A stretch of 64,000 nt of DNA from positions 8,574,922-8,638,921 of the forward strand of contig OX457028.1 of the NCBI GenBank assembly GCA_949752745.1. The letters are read 5' to 3'. A program made the position numbers and the translations under genes. Origin of the DNA: Protula sp. h YS-2021 (Eukaryota; Annelida; Polychaeta; Sabellida; Serpulidae). Shown here in pieces: positions 27,112 through 35,499 of the stretch; within the stretch, counting starts at the first letter, position 1, and each line of letters begins with the position of its first letter. A model generated the notes under the pieces. It did not search any database. It was not told the origin of the DNA and saw only the letters and a list, made by a program, of their open reading frames with translations.

Positions 27112-27434
27112 TTTAGCAGTAGTTTGGCTAACAAGGGCAATGCCAATCTAGCAATAGCTCCAATGAATCCTCCTTTCTGATTAATCAACTTCTTTTTTCG
27201 TCGAAGGGATATCTTCTTATCTGCTAGAGTACGTAGCGTATGACGTTCACGTTTAAATTCCTTAAACCGTTTTGAGCTTAAGGGTAAATGTCCTTGCAAT
27301 ATATTCAAACAAATTTCAAACAAGCTTGTTAATTCCTCTTTTGTAGCTTGCTGTAGCAAGGATTTACGTCGTTTAGGCCCACTGCGTGCAAGCAAATGAA
27401 GAAACGGCTGGTTCGCTCGAATACGTTTAGACAT
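27108..27434 (-). CDS. Small basic Polinton protein with hydrophobic tail
   Basis: 108 residues. A helical basic body (KRFKEFKRERHTLRTLADKK) ends in KKLINQKGGFIGAIARLALP and a leucine-rich tail. The NQKGGF-hydrophobic ending recurs in Polinton proteins at this position; GG before a hydrophobic tail could be a protease site releasing a membrane-active peptide (inference). It overlaps the ATPase stop by 8 nt. Confidence 0.75.
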   Translation of the reverse strand: MSKRIRANQPFLHLLARSGPKRRKSLLQQATKEELTSLFEICLNILQGHLPLSSKRFKEFKRERHTLRTLADKKISLRRKKKLINQKGGFIGAIARLALPLLAKLLLK

Positions 27435-28086
27435 CTTGACTGCGAATGGTCAAATGAGTTGGTTCTTGTTCATACACTGCTTTATCAATATATACATAAT
27501 GTGTATCTTTTGGTAAAATGCCTGTACGAATACGTAGTTGATCATTTGTCTTTGGTTTTAAATCAATGAATAAATAACCATGAGGTTTGCTAGTAGCATC
27601 TTGATAGGCTTCTATGAGAAATTGAGATCTTCCAGGATACATTTGCCGCGCCAATGTACTAATTTGTTGACTGTCTCTCGGATTTTTAAACAGAATGATA
27701 TAATGTGTATTCAAACTAATATTTCGCATCTCTTTCCCATGATGGAATAAATTATGCACAATAAAGATAATGCTTAGATTTTGATGACTGCTGCCAACAC
27801 TAAAGAGACGTGTCATACGCTCATCACTATGGCATTTGGTCATTAAGTCATCAATGATAAGTAAGTTTGGTTTCTTCGGGTTAAAACGCTCTTCAATGTC
27901 ATCTGGAATGCCTTGGTAAAATTCCACGCCTTTCATTCCCTTGTACAAAGGCTGATCTGCTGCATAGAGCCATAAAATGCTTTTTGGAGAGGGTTGAATC
28001 AACTTTTGTTCTAGAATTTCCTTCACCAGAGACGTTTTGCCACTGCCTGTAGGTCCAGAGACCAAACATGTAAATGGATGCTTCAT
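27427..28086 (-). CDS. DNA-packaging ATPase (FtsK/HerA superfamily, A32-like)
   Basis: 219 residues from ATG 28086; the longer frame upstream lacks an ATG. Walker A is GPTGSGKT at residues 11-18 and Walker B LLIIDD at about 75-80. VHNLFHHGKEMRNISLN holds the conserved helix after the sensor strand. It would pump element DNA into capsids. Its ATG shares ATGA with the integrase stop (28086-28083). It is intact. Confidence 0.93.
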   Translation of the reverse strand: MKHPFTCLVSGPTGSGKTSLVKEILEQKLIQPSPKSILWLYAADQPLYKGMKGVEFYQGIPDDIEERFNPKKPNLLIIDDLMTKCHSDERMTRLFSVGSSHQNLSIIFIVHNLFHHGKEMRNISLNTHYIILFKNPRDSQQISTLARQMYPGRSQFLIEAYQDATSKPHGYLFIDLKPKTNDQLRIRTGILPKDTHYVYIDKAVYEQEPTHLTIRSQDV

Positions 28087-29189
28087 TGTTGAATGTCTGT
28101 TTCTTTCACCCAACTGTTAAACTTGTTTGGCCAACCTAACCACTTGACAAATAATTCTTTCACACCTCCTCCTCGTCTTTTACGTGTTTTCAAGACCTTT
28201 TCAATTCTATAAATAGATTCAATATCTTTGGTCACTTTCTGCAGTTCTTCTTCATAGAAATGTCCATCAATATCTTCGTCTAAAAAGTCTTTCACACGAT
28301 ACAAATGTATTCCTTGCTTCTTACAACGATGTGTGACAATGAAGACTTCTTGCGTCCATTTGATGTGATAATCGCGTTGAAACACATGTTTAATGTGGGA
28401 AATGCGAACATGATCGCCAATGTTAAATTTATACTTCTTCTTCTTCTTCGGTTTCAATTTCAGTTTGTCGACATACATATACTTCCACACTTTTGATTCG
28501 TTGTCTTTACGAATCTCGGCTGGAGCATATTTATTAGGAAGAGAACCATGAGGTCTATGGTTGTAATTGTACACCAAGTCTGGAAGAATGTCTACGTAGC
28601 GGTAGGTTTGATTATGTAGAAAATACCGATACATCATTCCCTTCAGAGTACGAATGACTCTTTCAGCAAAGTTGGCTTTGGTTTCATTCTTTGTGGTATA
28701 AGCATGAATTCCTTCTTTCTTCAAAAATGCTTTTACCCATCTATTTTTAAATTCTGTTCCTTTATCAGACCTTAGAGTTCGCGGTCTTCGTTGTGTGTCA
28801 TGAAAAATCTTTTGGAAAGCTTGTATGACGCTGGTATGTGATTTATTAGGTATTGGCTGTACCCAGACATATTTGGAAAACACATCAATGACAATGAGTA
28901 AAAAGCGTATGTCATCATTATAGGGAGCTATGTTTCCCATATCAGCCAAATCAATATCCCACATATCATCAATACCACGTGTAATGACACGTTGTCTTTT
29001 GAACCTGTATTTGACAGGTTGTAGTAAACTAAAAGCATCTTGATCCTGTAGCCATTTCTTCACTTGTGAATGTGTGACTGGTTGATTATGTTTTCGTAAG
29101 ATGTGATACAGTTTGTAAGGACCAGCAAATGCTCCAGGCTGTCCAGGTTTGAAGTAAATATTGGTCAAGTAGTCTTTCCACGTCGACAT
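28083..29189 (-). CDS. Retrovirus-like integrase with chromodomain
   Basis: 368 residues from ATG 29189 (frame open upstream but without ATG). The DDE core is Asp80 (WDIDLADM), Asp142 (RSDKGTEF) and Glu176 (NFAERVIRTLK). A C-terminal chromodomain spans about 325-365 (YRIEKVLKTRK, LFVKWLGWPNKFNSWVKETDI) and may steer insertion to marked chromatin. It makes the 6-bp duplication seen at the ends. It leads the packed - strand block; a TATA box lies at 29240-29233. It is intact. Confidence 0.95.
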   Translation of the reverse strand: MSTWKDYLTNIYFKPGQPGAFAGPYKLYHILRKHNQPVTHSQVKKWLQDQDAFSLLQPVKYRFKRQRVITRGIDDMWDIDLADMGNIAPYNDDIRFLLIVIDVFSKYVWVQPIPNKSHTSVIQAFQKIFHDTQRRPRTLRSDKGTEFKNRWVKAFLKKEGIHAYTTKNETKANFAERVIRTLKGMMYRYFLHNQTYRYVDILPDLVYNYNHRPHGSLPNKYAPAEIRKDNESKVWKYMYVDKLKLKPKKKKKYKFNIGDHVRISHIKHVFQRDYHIKWTQEVFIVTHRCKKQGIHLYRVKDFLDEDIDGHFYEEELQKVTKDIESIYRIEKVLKTRKRRGGGVKELFVKWLGWPNKFNSWVKETDIQQ

Positions 29190-29232
29190 GTTCACACCGA
29201 ATGAAAACCACCTTCTCAACAGAACAGCTTTT

Positions 29233-29240
29233 ATTTTATA
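29233..29240 (-). promoter_or_regulatory. TATA box before the integrase
   Basis: TATAAAAT on the minus strand, about 51 nt before the ATG at 29189. It is the only clear TATA I see for the nine-gene block that runs to 23425, though internal promoters are not excluded. Confidence 0.5.
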
Positions 29241-29294
29241 ACTCAACCAACATCACTTAACTAACATGCATTTATAACTTAACTAACAAGTTTT

Positions 29295-29627
29295 TTACAA
29301 ATCAAGTATGGATACAATGGTATGAATCACTGGAGACCATTGGTCTTCAATGAACACTAACCAATGACTGAGTTCATCCAATGTAATAGCATCTACACCA
29401 TATTTCTCACAACGTTGATTTGCATTCTCTAACACTTTATCTAAATGAATGTAATATTTAGCTTCATTCCAATATGTATAAACACATGCAGTATGACAAG
29501 TATGTTCTGAACACTCTTCATGTTGACAAGCAGGACAGACTAAATATGCAAACTTTTTTACAGCCGATAACATTTCTTCACAATAAGCTTTTTGCACAAT
29601 ATATTGTCTCAGTGTCATGTCCGCCAT
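29295..29627 (-). CDS. Small Cys/His-rich protein
   Basis: 110 residues from ATG 29627 (MADMTLRQYIVQKAYCEEML). CPACQHEECSEHTCHTAC suggests a metal-binding knuckle in a mostly helical protein. No family recognised. It lies alone between the integrase promoter and a 46-bp repeat; a host-interaction role is only a guess. Confidence 0.55.
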   Translation of the reverse strand: MADMTLRQYIVQKAYCEEMLSAVKKFAYLVCPACQHEECSEHTCHTACVYTYWNEAKYYIHLDKVLENANQRCEKYGVDAITLDELSHWLVFIEDQWSPVIHTIVSILDL

Positions 29628-29662
29628 TATGCAGTCTTGTGAGTCTTGAATCAATGCAGCAG

Positions 29663-29775
29663 AAGTCTGTCAGGTTTAGCAAGTTATGCTGCTCCGACAA
29701 TGTAGCACAAGTCTGTCAGGTTTAGCAAGTTATGCTGCTCCGGCAATGTAGCATAAGTCTGTCAAATTCAGCAAG
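29663..29775 (+). repeat. 46-bp tandem repeat, 2.5 units
   Basis: The block aagtctgtcaggtttagcaa starts at 29663 and 29709 and, diverged, at 29755. It lies just upstream of the small Cys/His-rich gene, read on the minus strand. Confidence 0.85.
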
Positions 29776-29830
29776 TTTTTTCCAGTTGCTGTTCACTTAA
29801 CACACTTCTCCATGTTCACACGTCTGCACA

Positions 29831-30225
29831 TCAAGTCTCACACAACAGTTCTAACAACTTTCCCATAATATTCTGACCAGGATATCCAGATGACACTTGT
29901 TTCACACCAGCTCCCCACCAATGATCATACGTTGCTTCAACTAAAGTTTTGTCTTTACATTCTTTCAACTTGTTGCGAAACAATACACACTGATTCCATT
30001 TGACTTGTAAAACATCTTGCATTTTACTTCTCTTCACTGGTAAGGACATGGCTTTATCCCTTTAGCAATACGTTTCGCTTCATATCCATTTCTGGATGAC
30101 ACAATGGCTGAAGCAATATACTTTTCAAGTCGTGTTGGAAAGATGTTTGAAAGAACGTCCTTATGACTACTGAATAGTACAAGATTCTCAATGTTGACTT
30201 TGTTTCTGTTGTTTTATTCTGACAT
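29831..30225 (-). pseudogene. NADAR-domain (YbiA-like) protein, broken
   Basis: NADAR proteins act on N-glycosidic bonds of ADP-ribose-type substrates; several remove ADP-ribose from guanosine. The C-terminal half (29831-30049) shows the family pattern: MQDVLQVKWNQCVLFRNKL, TLVEATYDHWWGAG and YPGQNIMGKLLELL. The N-terminal half is in another frame at about 30050-30213 with VLFSSHKDVLSNIFPT and YEAKRIAKGI. Damage: TAA as codon 4 after ATG 30225, a frameshift near 30045, and apparently a loss of about ten residues after FPT compared with the family. The fold is recognisable, but this copy is probably inactive. Confidence 0.7.
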
Positions 30226-30394
30226 GTCGGTTTCTTCCTGTAATAAAATATCTTTTAATATATTTACTGCCTTTTCTATCATGTTCTTTCTTTGTTTACG
30301 TTGAAACCACTCACATAAAACTAAATTTGCTAGTAAGAAAAACATTGTTATGTTATCAATTCACTATGTTGTTACAAAGATGATTAAAAGGTTT
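30226..30394. other. Spacer, no gene seen
   Basis: AT-rich spacer between the NADAR relic and the next - strand gene. Confidence 0.4.
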
Positions 30395-30724
30395 TTATAT
30401 CTTTAAAGTTACCTGATAAAGCTGCTCGGTTTCCTCTTCTTGTAGTTCACAACAATCTCTCAAATGATCAACTACGGTGAAATATACTTCAACATCAGTA
30501 CGAGCAGAATAAAGTGCAGAATCAAAGTCAAAGTCAGGATCTTCTTCTATTCCAATTTTATGACATTCTCCAAGAAATCTTGAATGCAGTTCAATCACAT
30601 CAAGACTATGATGTACAACATCCCAAAAAGCATCCAAATGATAAAGTTGATAGTCTGGAGTGCCATAGCAAGCAAGTTTAGCAATCATCAAGTCAATATA
30701 AGCATTTTTAAGACATGCGTCCAT
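30395..30724 (-). CDS. Acidic small protein, unknown
   Basis: 109 residues, ATG at 30724. Mostly helical and acidic (EEDPDFDFDSAL) with scattered Cys and His (HHSLDVIELHSRFLGECHK). No family recognised. Like the 29295 and 31657 products it is a short accessory protein at the right end of the element. It ends 24 nt from the next gene's stop region (30749). Confidence 0.5.
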   Translation of the reverse strand: MDACLKNAYIDLMIAKLACYGTPDYQLYHLDAFWDVVHHSLDVIELHSRFLGECHKIGIEEDPDFDFDSALYSARTDVEVYFTVVDHLRDCCELQEEETEQLYQVTLKI

Positions 30725-30748
30725 CTTGTTTCAATGTCTTGTGTGCTT

Positions 30749-31405
30749 TTACTTTGCTTCACTGACTTTAAGTACTCCACACTTGCCGCAGAAGTTGTTT
30801 GGTTCACACAACTTGCAATTATACTTGTGGCAGTGGCAATGATAATCTTCCACATATCCACAAGCACCACAATAGTCGCAGGTAAGTCCAAGTTGATTTT
30901 GCACGTTCATGTTCTCCAACTGAACTTCAGTCAGCCTTTTCTTGGATAGCTTTGACACCTTCATCCGACCATCCTTTTGCAGCTTGATGATCGTTTTCTT
31001 GTCATGACATTCCTCACATGGTGATAGGGCTGAGTTGATGTTGTCCATCTCCTGAAGCAGTGTCTCCCATTCACCATCATTCATGTTGATGTGATGTGTG
31101 TATTCTTTCCCTTCAAACCGTGACGTGCGCACAAAACTCACATAGCGCATATCCAAGTATGAAATGACTTCAAGCCACTTCGTTTGCGTTAAGTATAGTT
31201 TGAAGCCAATGTCGCGTAAATTTTTCAAGCTCTGGCACACAATCTTCCACAAAGATGGTGAATAAGCACACCATCTCTCTCCACGTGTGATGCGTAGAAA
31301 TGGCCCATATTCTCCATGCTCCACAGTAATGGTTAAGTTAGCACTAATTTTAAAGCTGCTGCTGCTGCTGCGCTGCGCTGCTGCGTTGCTTGTCTTGTTC
31401 TCCAT
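30749..31405 (-). CDS. PC4-like / zinc-binding fusion protein
   Basis: 218 residues from ATG 31405; the longer frame has no ATG and would start above the TATA box. The N-terminal half has two PC4-like units: FKISANLTITVEHG then SPSLWKIVCQSL, and YVSFVRTSRF then HHINMNDGEWETLLQEM. The C-terminal half is Cys/His-rich with pairs CEECHDK, CDYCGACG, CHCHKYNCKLC and CGKCG, consistent with two or three zinc sites. A role as ssDNA- or promoter-binding regulator is inference. A TATA box lies at 31490-31483 and a T-MARE at 31501. Confidence 0.65.
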   Translation of the reverse strand: MENKTSNAAAQRSSSSSFKISANLTITVEHGEYGPFLRITRGERWCAYSPSLWKIVCQSLKNLRDIGFKLYLTQTKWLEVISYLDMRYVSFVRTSRFEGKEYTHHINMNDGEWETLLQEMDNINSALSPCEECHDKKTIIKLQKDGRMKVSKLSKKRLTEVQLENMNVQNQLGLTCDYCGACGYVEDYHCHCHKYNCKLCEPNNFCGKCGVLKVSEAK

Positions 31406-31482
31406 GACTGCCACAATGTATTGATGATCCACTCCCTCCAACTGTCTGCTGAGAAATGACTCCACTCTGCTGAGTTCACTCC

Positions 31483-31513
31483 CTTTTATACCCAACTATC
31501 TGCTGAGTCAGCT
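31483..31513 (-). promoter_or_regulatory. TATA box and near T-MARE for the 31405 gene
   Basis: On the minus strand gggtataaaaggga (TATAAAAG, 31489-31482) is preceded by the site tgctgagtcagct at 31501-31513. A further tgctgag half-site lies at about 31468. The ATG at 31405 is about 80 nt downstream of the TATA box. Confidence 0.6.
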
Positions 31514-31656
31514 TTCTTTTCAAAGAACTTGCAAACTTTTGAGTTCACTTCAACTCGTCCATGGTTGAATCGAACAAGGTCTGATACATTATTTGGAACA
31601 TCATCATCATAATGTAGAATAATTCTAGTAGCTACAACTAACATGAGGTCAGTTGC

Positions 31657-31920
31657 TCAAATTGTATTCGCGTTGATAAATGCTAAATCAATGTTGTAAG
31701 TTGATAGTAAATGCAGTTCTTCACATTCATGTAGAAACGAGCGGATGAAACGATCTCTTGGAATAGCCTTTCCCACAGCTTCCCAATGCAATTGCAAATT
31801 CTTCACTTGCAGCATCCAATCCGATTCAAAAGCAGGGAGCTTTGAAAACACATAGTCAATATAGTTCACTTTGAAGACGTCATCCATAGTCATACATCTG
31901 TCAAGAAGTAATGCCGACAT
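31657..31920 (-). CDS. Small right-end protein, unknown
   Basis: 88 residues from ATG 31920 (MSALLLDRCMTMDDVFKVNY). The TATA box at 31954-31947 puts the start site very near this ATG, so initiation at the next Met (ten codons on) is possible. Helical, with WMLQVKNLQLHWEAVGKAIP. No family recognised. Confidence 0.5.
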   Translation of the reverse strand: MSALLLDRCMTMDDVFKVNYIDYVFSKLPAFESDWMLQVKNLQLHWEAVGKAIPRDRFIRSFLHECEELHLLSTYNIDLAFINANTI

Positions 31921-31946
31921 TGTGAAGTATTTTCTCGTCACTCTTC

Positions 31947-32138
31947 CTTTTATAAAACTTTGATGGTATATGGTGTGTAACTTGTTCAAACTTATTCAAT
32001 ACTCGTTCAAAATTGTTGACTCAGCAGAATGTGTCACATATATGTTTCACTCATGCTTTTATGCTACTTCCATGTAATCAAAATATGGTGTGTAACTTTT
32101 CAAACTTGCTCAAAATTGTTAAAATTGCTGACTCAGCA
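31947..32138 (-). promoter_or_regulatory. Right-end promoter modules: T-MARE plus TATA, two copies
   Basis: On the minus strand: TGCTGAGTCAGCA (32138-32126, exact T-MARE), acacaccat, a TATA-like cataaaag, agtgaaac; then a second tgctgagtcaaca (32026-32014), gaacaagttacacaccat, TATAAAAG (31954-31947). The word order equals modules A and B at the left end, so both ends carry the same promoter design facing inward. Confidence 0.65.
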
Positions 32139-32158
32139 GAAATTTAATTGTGTATATG

Positions 32159-32164
32159 GTCGAC

Positions 32165-32198
<34 letters not shown>

Positions 32199-32962
32199 TT
32201 CAGAATCGTCTGAAACGGATAAATATGCAAAAATCACAATTTCGAGGGGGGGGGGGGGTGGGGGGGGGGTCGGTCGACCCAAAAAATGAAAAATGTTCAG
32301 AATCGTCTGAAACGGATAAATATGCAAAAATCACAATTTTGAGGGGGGGGGGGGGGGGTCGGTCGACCCGAAAAAATGAAAAATGTTCAGAATCGTCTGA
32401 AACGGATAAATATGCAAAAATCACAATTTTGAGGGGGGGGGGGGGGGGGGGGGGTCGGTCGACCCAAAAAAAAAAGGAAAAATGTTCAGAATCGTCTGAA
32501 ACGGATAAATATGCAAAAATCACAATTTCAAGGGGGGGGGGGGGAGGTCATCACTTTTTAGGGTCTGTTGTCGATTGACTTCGGAAATGAAAGCTTGACT
32601 TCATTGACTTCGACGATCATCGACTGAAACCCTAGGAAGCCGCCACACAGCATGACCTCATGATGACCTCATGATGACCTCATGATGACCTCATTATGAC
32701 CTCATTATCACCTCATTATCACCTCATTATCACCTCATTATCACCTCATTATCACCTCATTATGACGTCATGGATGGTCGCGCCTATCCTAACGCTTATC
32801 ATGACGACACTTCCGGTCCAGACAGCACTTCCGGTCCATTCAGCACTTCCGGTCCAGACAACACTTCCGGTCCAGACAACACTTCCGGTCCAGACGCTAT
32901 GACGTCACTTCCAGACAGTATGACGTCACAAAGTGCGGTAGAACCGGCCTTTTCTATCTACT
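32159..32962 (-). repeat. Right terminal inverted repeat of the Polinton
   Basis: Reverse complement of the left repeat, longer because it has four units of about 87 bp (including a 35-base A run) against three. It contains the inverted ETS array (about 32807-32895), the AGGTCA array (32652-32766) and three exact TGACGTCA sites. Confidence 0.95.
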
Positions 32963-32968
32963 TTAATC
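32963..32968. repeat. Polinton target-site duplication, right (TTAATC)
   Basis: Exact copy of the six bases at 16158-16163. Confidence 0.95.
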
Positions 32969-33570
32969 ATTCTTATGCCAGTTTGACAGCTTTTCGACAT
33001 ATTCTTCGCAAAGGCATATTATGTGCGTGGGGGTGTGGTATTTTGCATGCGGAGTAGACTAGTGGCGATAACATACAGCAAAAAATATACCAGGGGAAAA
33101 GATCGGGCATTCCGACACACTGAGTTCTTACACATGCAGGTAATGTTCACAACCGGGTCAGCAAATAGTGTATGCGCAGAACAAAACTTCCGTTTTCAAA
33201 GATTTCTACAAAACACTTATTGATGGGTAACAGTGCTTGTTCAAGTGGGAGTGATGATGAGATAAATGTTGATTATAAGGTAGATCATTTTGTTATAGTC
33301 TAAGTATGATCGTTTCTGTTTTACTCAGTAGTCATTGAGCAGTTTCATTTTACCGGAGATTACTTACCGATTTTTTCGTCCCAGGAGACCCTTTCTATCT
33401 TCCCACTCATAAGCCTAACCACATTAAAATGCGCAAGAATTTTGTATTTCGAATGCAAGGGAACCGGGTAAAAGATTATAGAAATGATAGAAGAAATATA
33501 CGAGAGGCAGGAGAACGAATGGTCACAGTAGATCCAAAGTGGTGAAATGAAAAAGAACATCTTTCGTGTT
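32969..33570. other. Intergenic, no gene seen
   Basis: No supported frame. A block with tttcgaatgcaaggg and a downstream agaaatgatagaa (about 33445-33500) recurs in similar form at about 36390-36435, a short dispersed repeat. Confidence 0.4.
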
Positions 33571-33577
33571 TAAAAAT

Positions 33578-34085
33578 AGTCCTAGATGGCTCTTGCGGTC
33601 TTCCTATGACAGCAAGAGTCATAGTTCCTATAATAGGAAAGGTCATTGATGTCAATTTTCAAATCTCGGCGCACGACTGAGGCCAACGGCGTTATTTTAG
33701 TAAGGGCGCATCACATAAATGGCCCAATTATAAATTATGGCGCACAAGTTTTACGGTCAAATAACAATTTTTTACTGAGAAAAATATGCGTTTTCTTGAG
33801 ATCAGGATATCGAATCCCTCATTATCGCCCACAACAACAGTGAATCCACAGTTGCAAAACCACGCTTTACTCTAGTTTGGGAGTTTCGCTGCAGTCGAAA
33901 ATAATGCGCCAGGGTACTTCTCAGTGTGCTTTTAAAGAAAAAGCCTGCCAGGTCGAGCCTCGGTGTCCTTGAACGTGCGCCGAAAGATTCAGAGCCTCGA
34001 AAATTGAGATCAATGGCCATTTCTATTGGAGGAACTGTGACCCTTTCTGTCCTAGGAAGATAGAAAGGGTCCGCTGGGACTAGTT
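33578..34085 (+). repeat. Paired 0.5-kb repeat, copy 1
   Basis: Starts agtcctagatggctcttgc and ends ...gggacta. It is collinear with 34291-34806 over its whole length. The end holds an inverted pair, gaccctttct and agaaagggtc. Short inverted ends (tagtcc/ggacta) suggest a small non-autonomous element. Confidence 0.8.
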
Positions 34086-34123
34086 TAAAAACAGATTTAT
34101 TTTAGCAAATATAACAGAATGAC

Positions 34124-34127
<4 letters not shown>

Positions 34128-34197
<70 letters not shown>
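34128..34197. repeat. (TA)n microsatellite
   Basis: About 70 bp of TA dinucleotide between the two copies of the 0.5-kb repeat. Confidence 0.95.
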
Positions 34198-34200
<3 letters not shown>

Positions 34201-34290
34201 GTTGGCTTATTTAGTGGAGTGGGAATTGAGCATTTTGTTGTTACCAATTACGATGTACTCTAATTCTCTCTTCTCTCCTTCGTAAGCCTA

Positions 34291-34806
34291 GTCCAAGATG
34301 ACTCTTGCGGTCTTCCTATGACAGCAAGAGTCAGAGTTCCCATAATAGAACATGTCATGATCTCAATTTTGCCAAACTCGGCGCACGACTGGGCCAGTGG
34401 CGTTATTCTAAAAAGGGTGTATCACATAAATGGTGCAATTATAAATTATGGCACACAATTGTTATGGTCAAATAACAATTTTGAAAAATAGATTCTGAGA
34501 AAAATACATTTTTTTAGGTCAGGATATATAATCCCCATTATCGCCCAGGACAACAATAAATCTACAGTTGCAAAAGCACTCTTTACTCAAGCTTGGTAGT
34601 TTGGCCGAGGTCGAAAATAATGCGCCGGGATACTACTTCTCGGTGTACTTTTAAAGAAAAAGCCTGCTAATACGAACAACCTCTGTGTCCTGGAACGTGC
34701 GCCGAAAGTCCATAGACTCGAAAGTTGAGATCAATGGTCATTTCTATTACAGGAACTGTGACCCTTTCTGACCTAGGAAGACAGAAAGGGTCAACCGGGA
34801 CTATCG
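34291..34806 (+). repeat. Paired 0.5-kb repeat, copy 2
   Basis: Starts agtccaagatgactcttgc and ends gggacta; diverged from copy 1 by scattered changes and small indels. It has the same terminal stem (gaccctttct / agaaagggtc). Non-coding. Confidence 0.8.
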
Positions 34807-35184
34807 TAAGCCTAATCACACTTTGGTTGTTTCGAGTAAAATTGGCAAATTCGTACCTAAGGATCTTTCCGATGGAATAGTAGTTTCGAATGCAAGTTTT
34901 TTGGGATAAGTCATTAAGAACTGATCAGGGAAAACATAAAAATTCTAATTTTCTTTCAACATGCACACTTTCAAATTTTGAAAGACATCATATAATCTTT
35001 CAAAAACTATTTACCCTGCAACGAGAGGATATAGGTTTCAGCTTGTCCGTCTGTCTGTCCGCTATCGTGCGCCCTCATGCCAAGGCGCAAGTCAAATAGC
35101 CTTTTAACCTAACGACTTTGTCGGACTGGGTTAGTCGTATCACTATAGGGGGCTTGAATGTGTGTGCGTATGTTCAACTTTTTC

Positions 35185-35480
35185 TTTAAAATGCTACTCC
35201 TCCTACAGTTTTGCTCCAATCGTTTTGATGACGCAGGAATGTTTCCTGGGTGGTCCCCCACTTGGCTATTATTTTTTTTGACGATTGACGAAAAACTGAC
35301 AAAATGGCGGCACTTTTTGTGCCCGTTTTGACCCATTTTTAAAATGCTACTCCTCCTACAGTTTTACTCCAATCGTTTAGATGTTACGCAGTGATGTTCC
35401 CCAGGGGTTCGCCTACCAGGCTATTATTTTTTTTTTCGCGGTTCGCCAAAAACTGCCGAAATGGCGGAACTTTGAAATTT
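35185..35480 (+). repeat. About 150-bp unit, 2 copies, related to the 56-58 kb array
   Basis: Both copies start aaaatgctactcctcctaca and run through ggctattattttttt and aatggcgg. The opening is nearly the same as that of the units at 56.4-58.3 kb (aaaatgcatctcctcctaca). Confidence 0.75.
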
Positions 35481-35499
35481 GGCAAAAACTGGAATAAAT

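Larger units (their letters stand above)
16164..32962. mobile_element. Polinton/Maverick element, 16.8 kb
   Basis: Complete element with 6-bp target duplication, AG...CT termini and long inverted repeats. It encodes the family hallmarks: protein-primed PolB, retrovirus-like integrase with chromodomain, FtsK/HerA-type packaging ATPase, adenain-like protease, double-jelly-roll major capsid protein and a penton-like protein. + strand genes (18.0-23.2 kb) and - strand genes (23.4-31.9 kb) converge. The two inverted repeats are almost identical in their outer part, which implies recent insertion or repeat homogenisation. Polymerase, penton, NADAR and one PC4-like gene are interrupted, so this copy looks unable to act on its own unless some interruptions are sequence errors. 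Confidence 0.97.
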
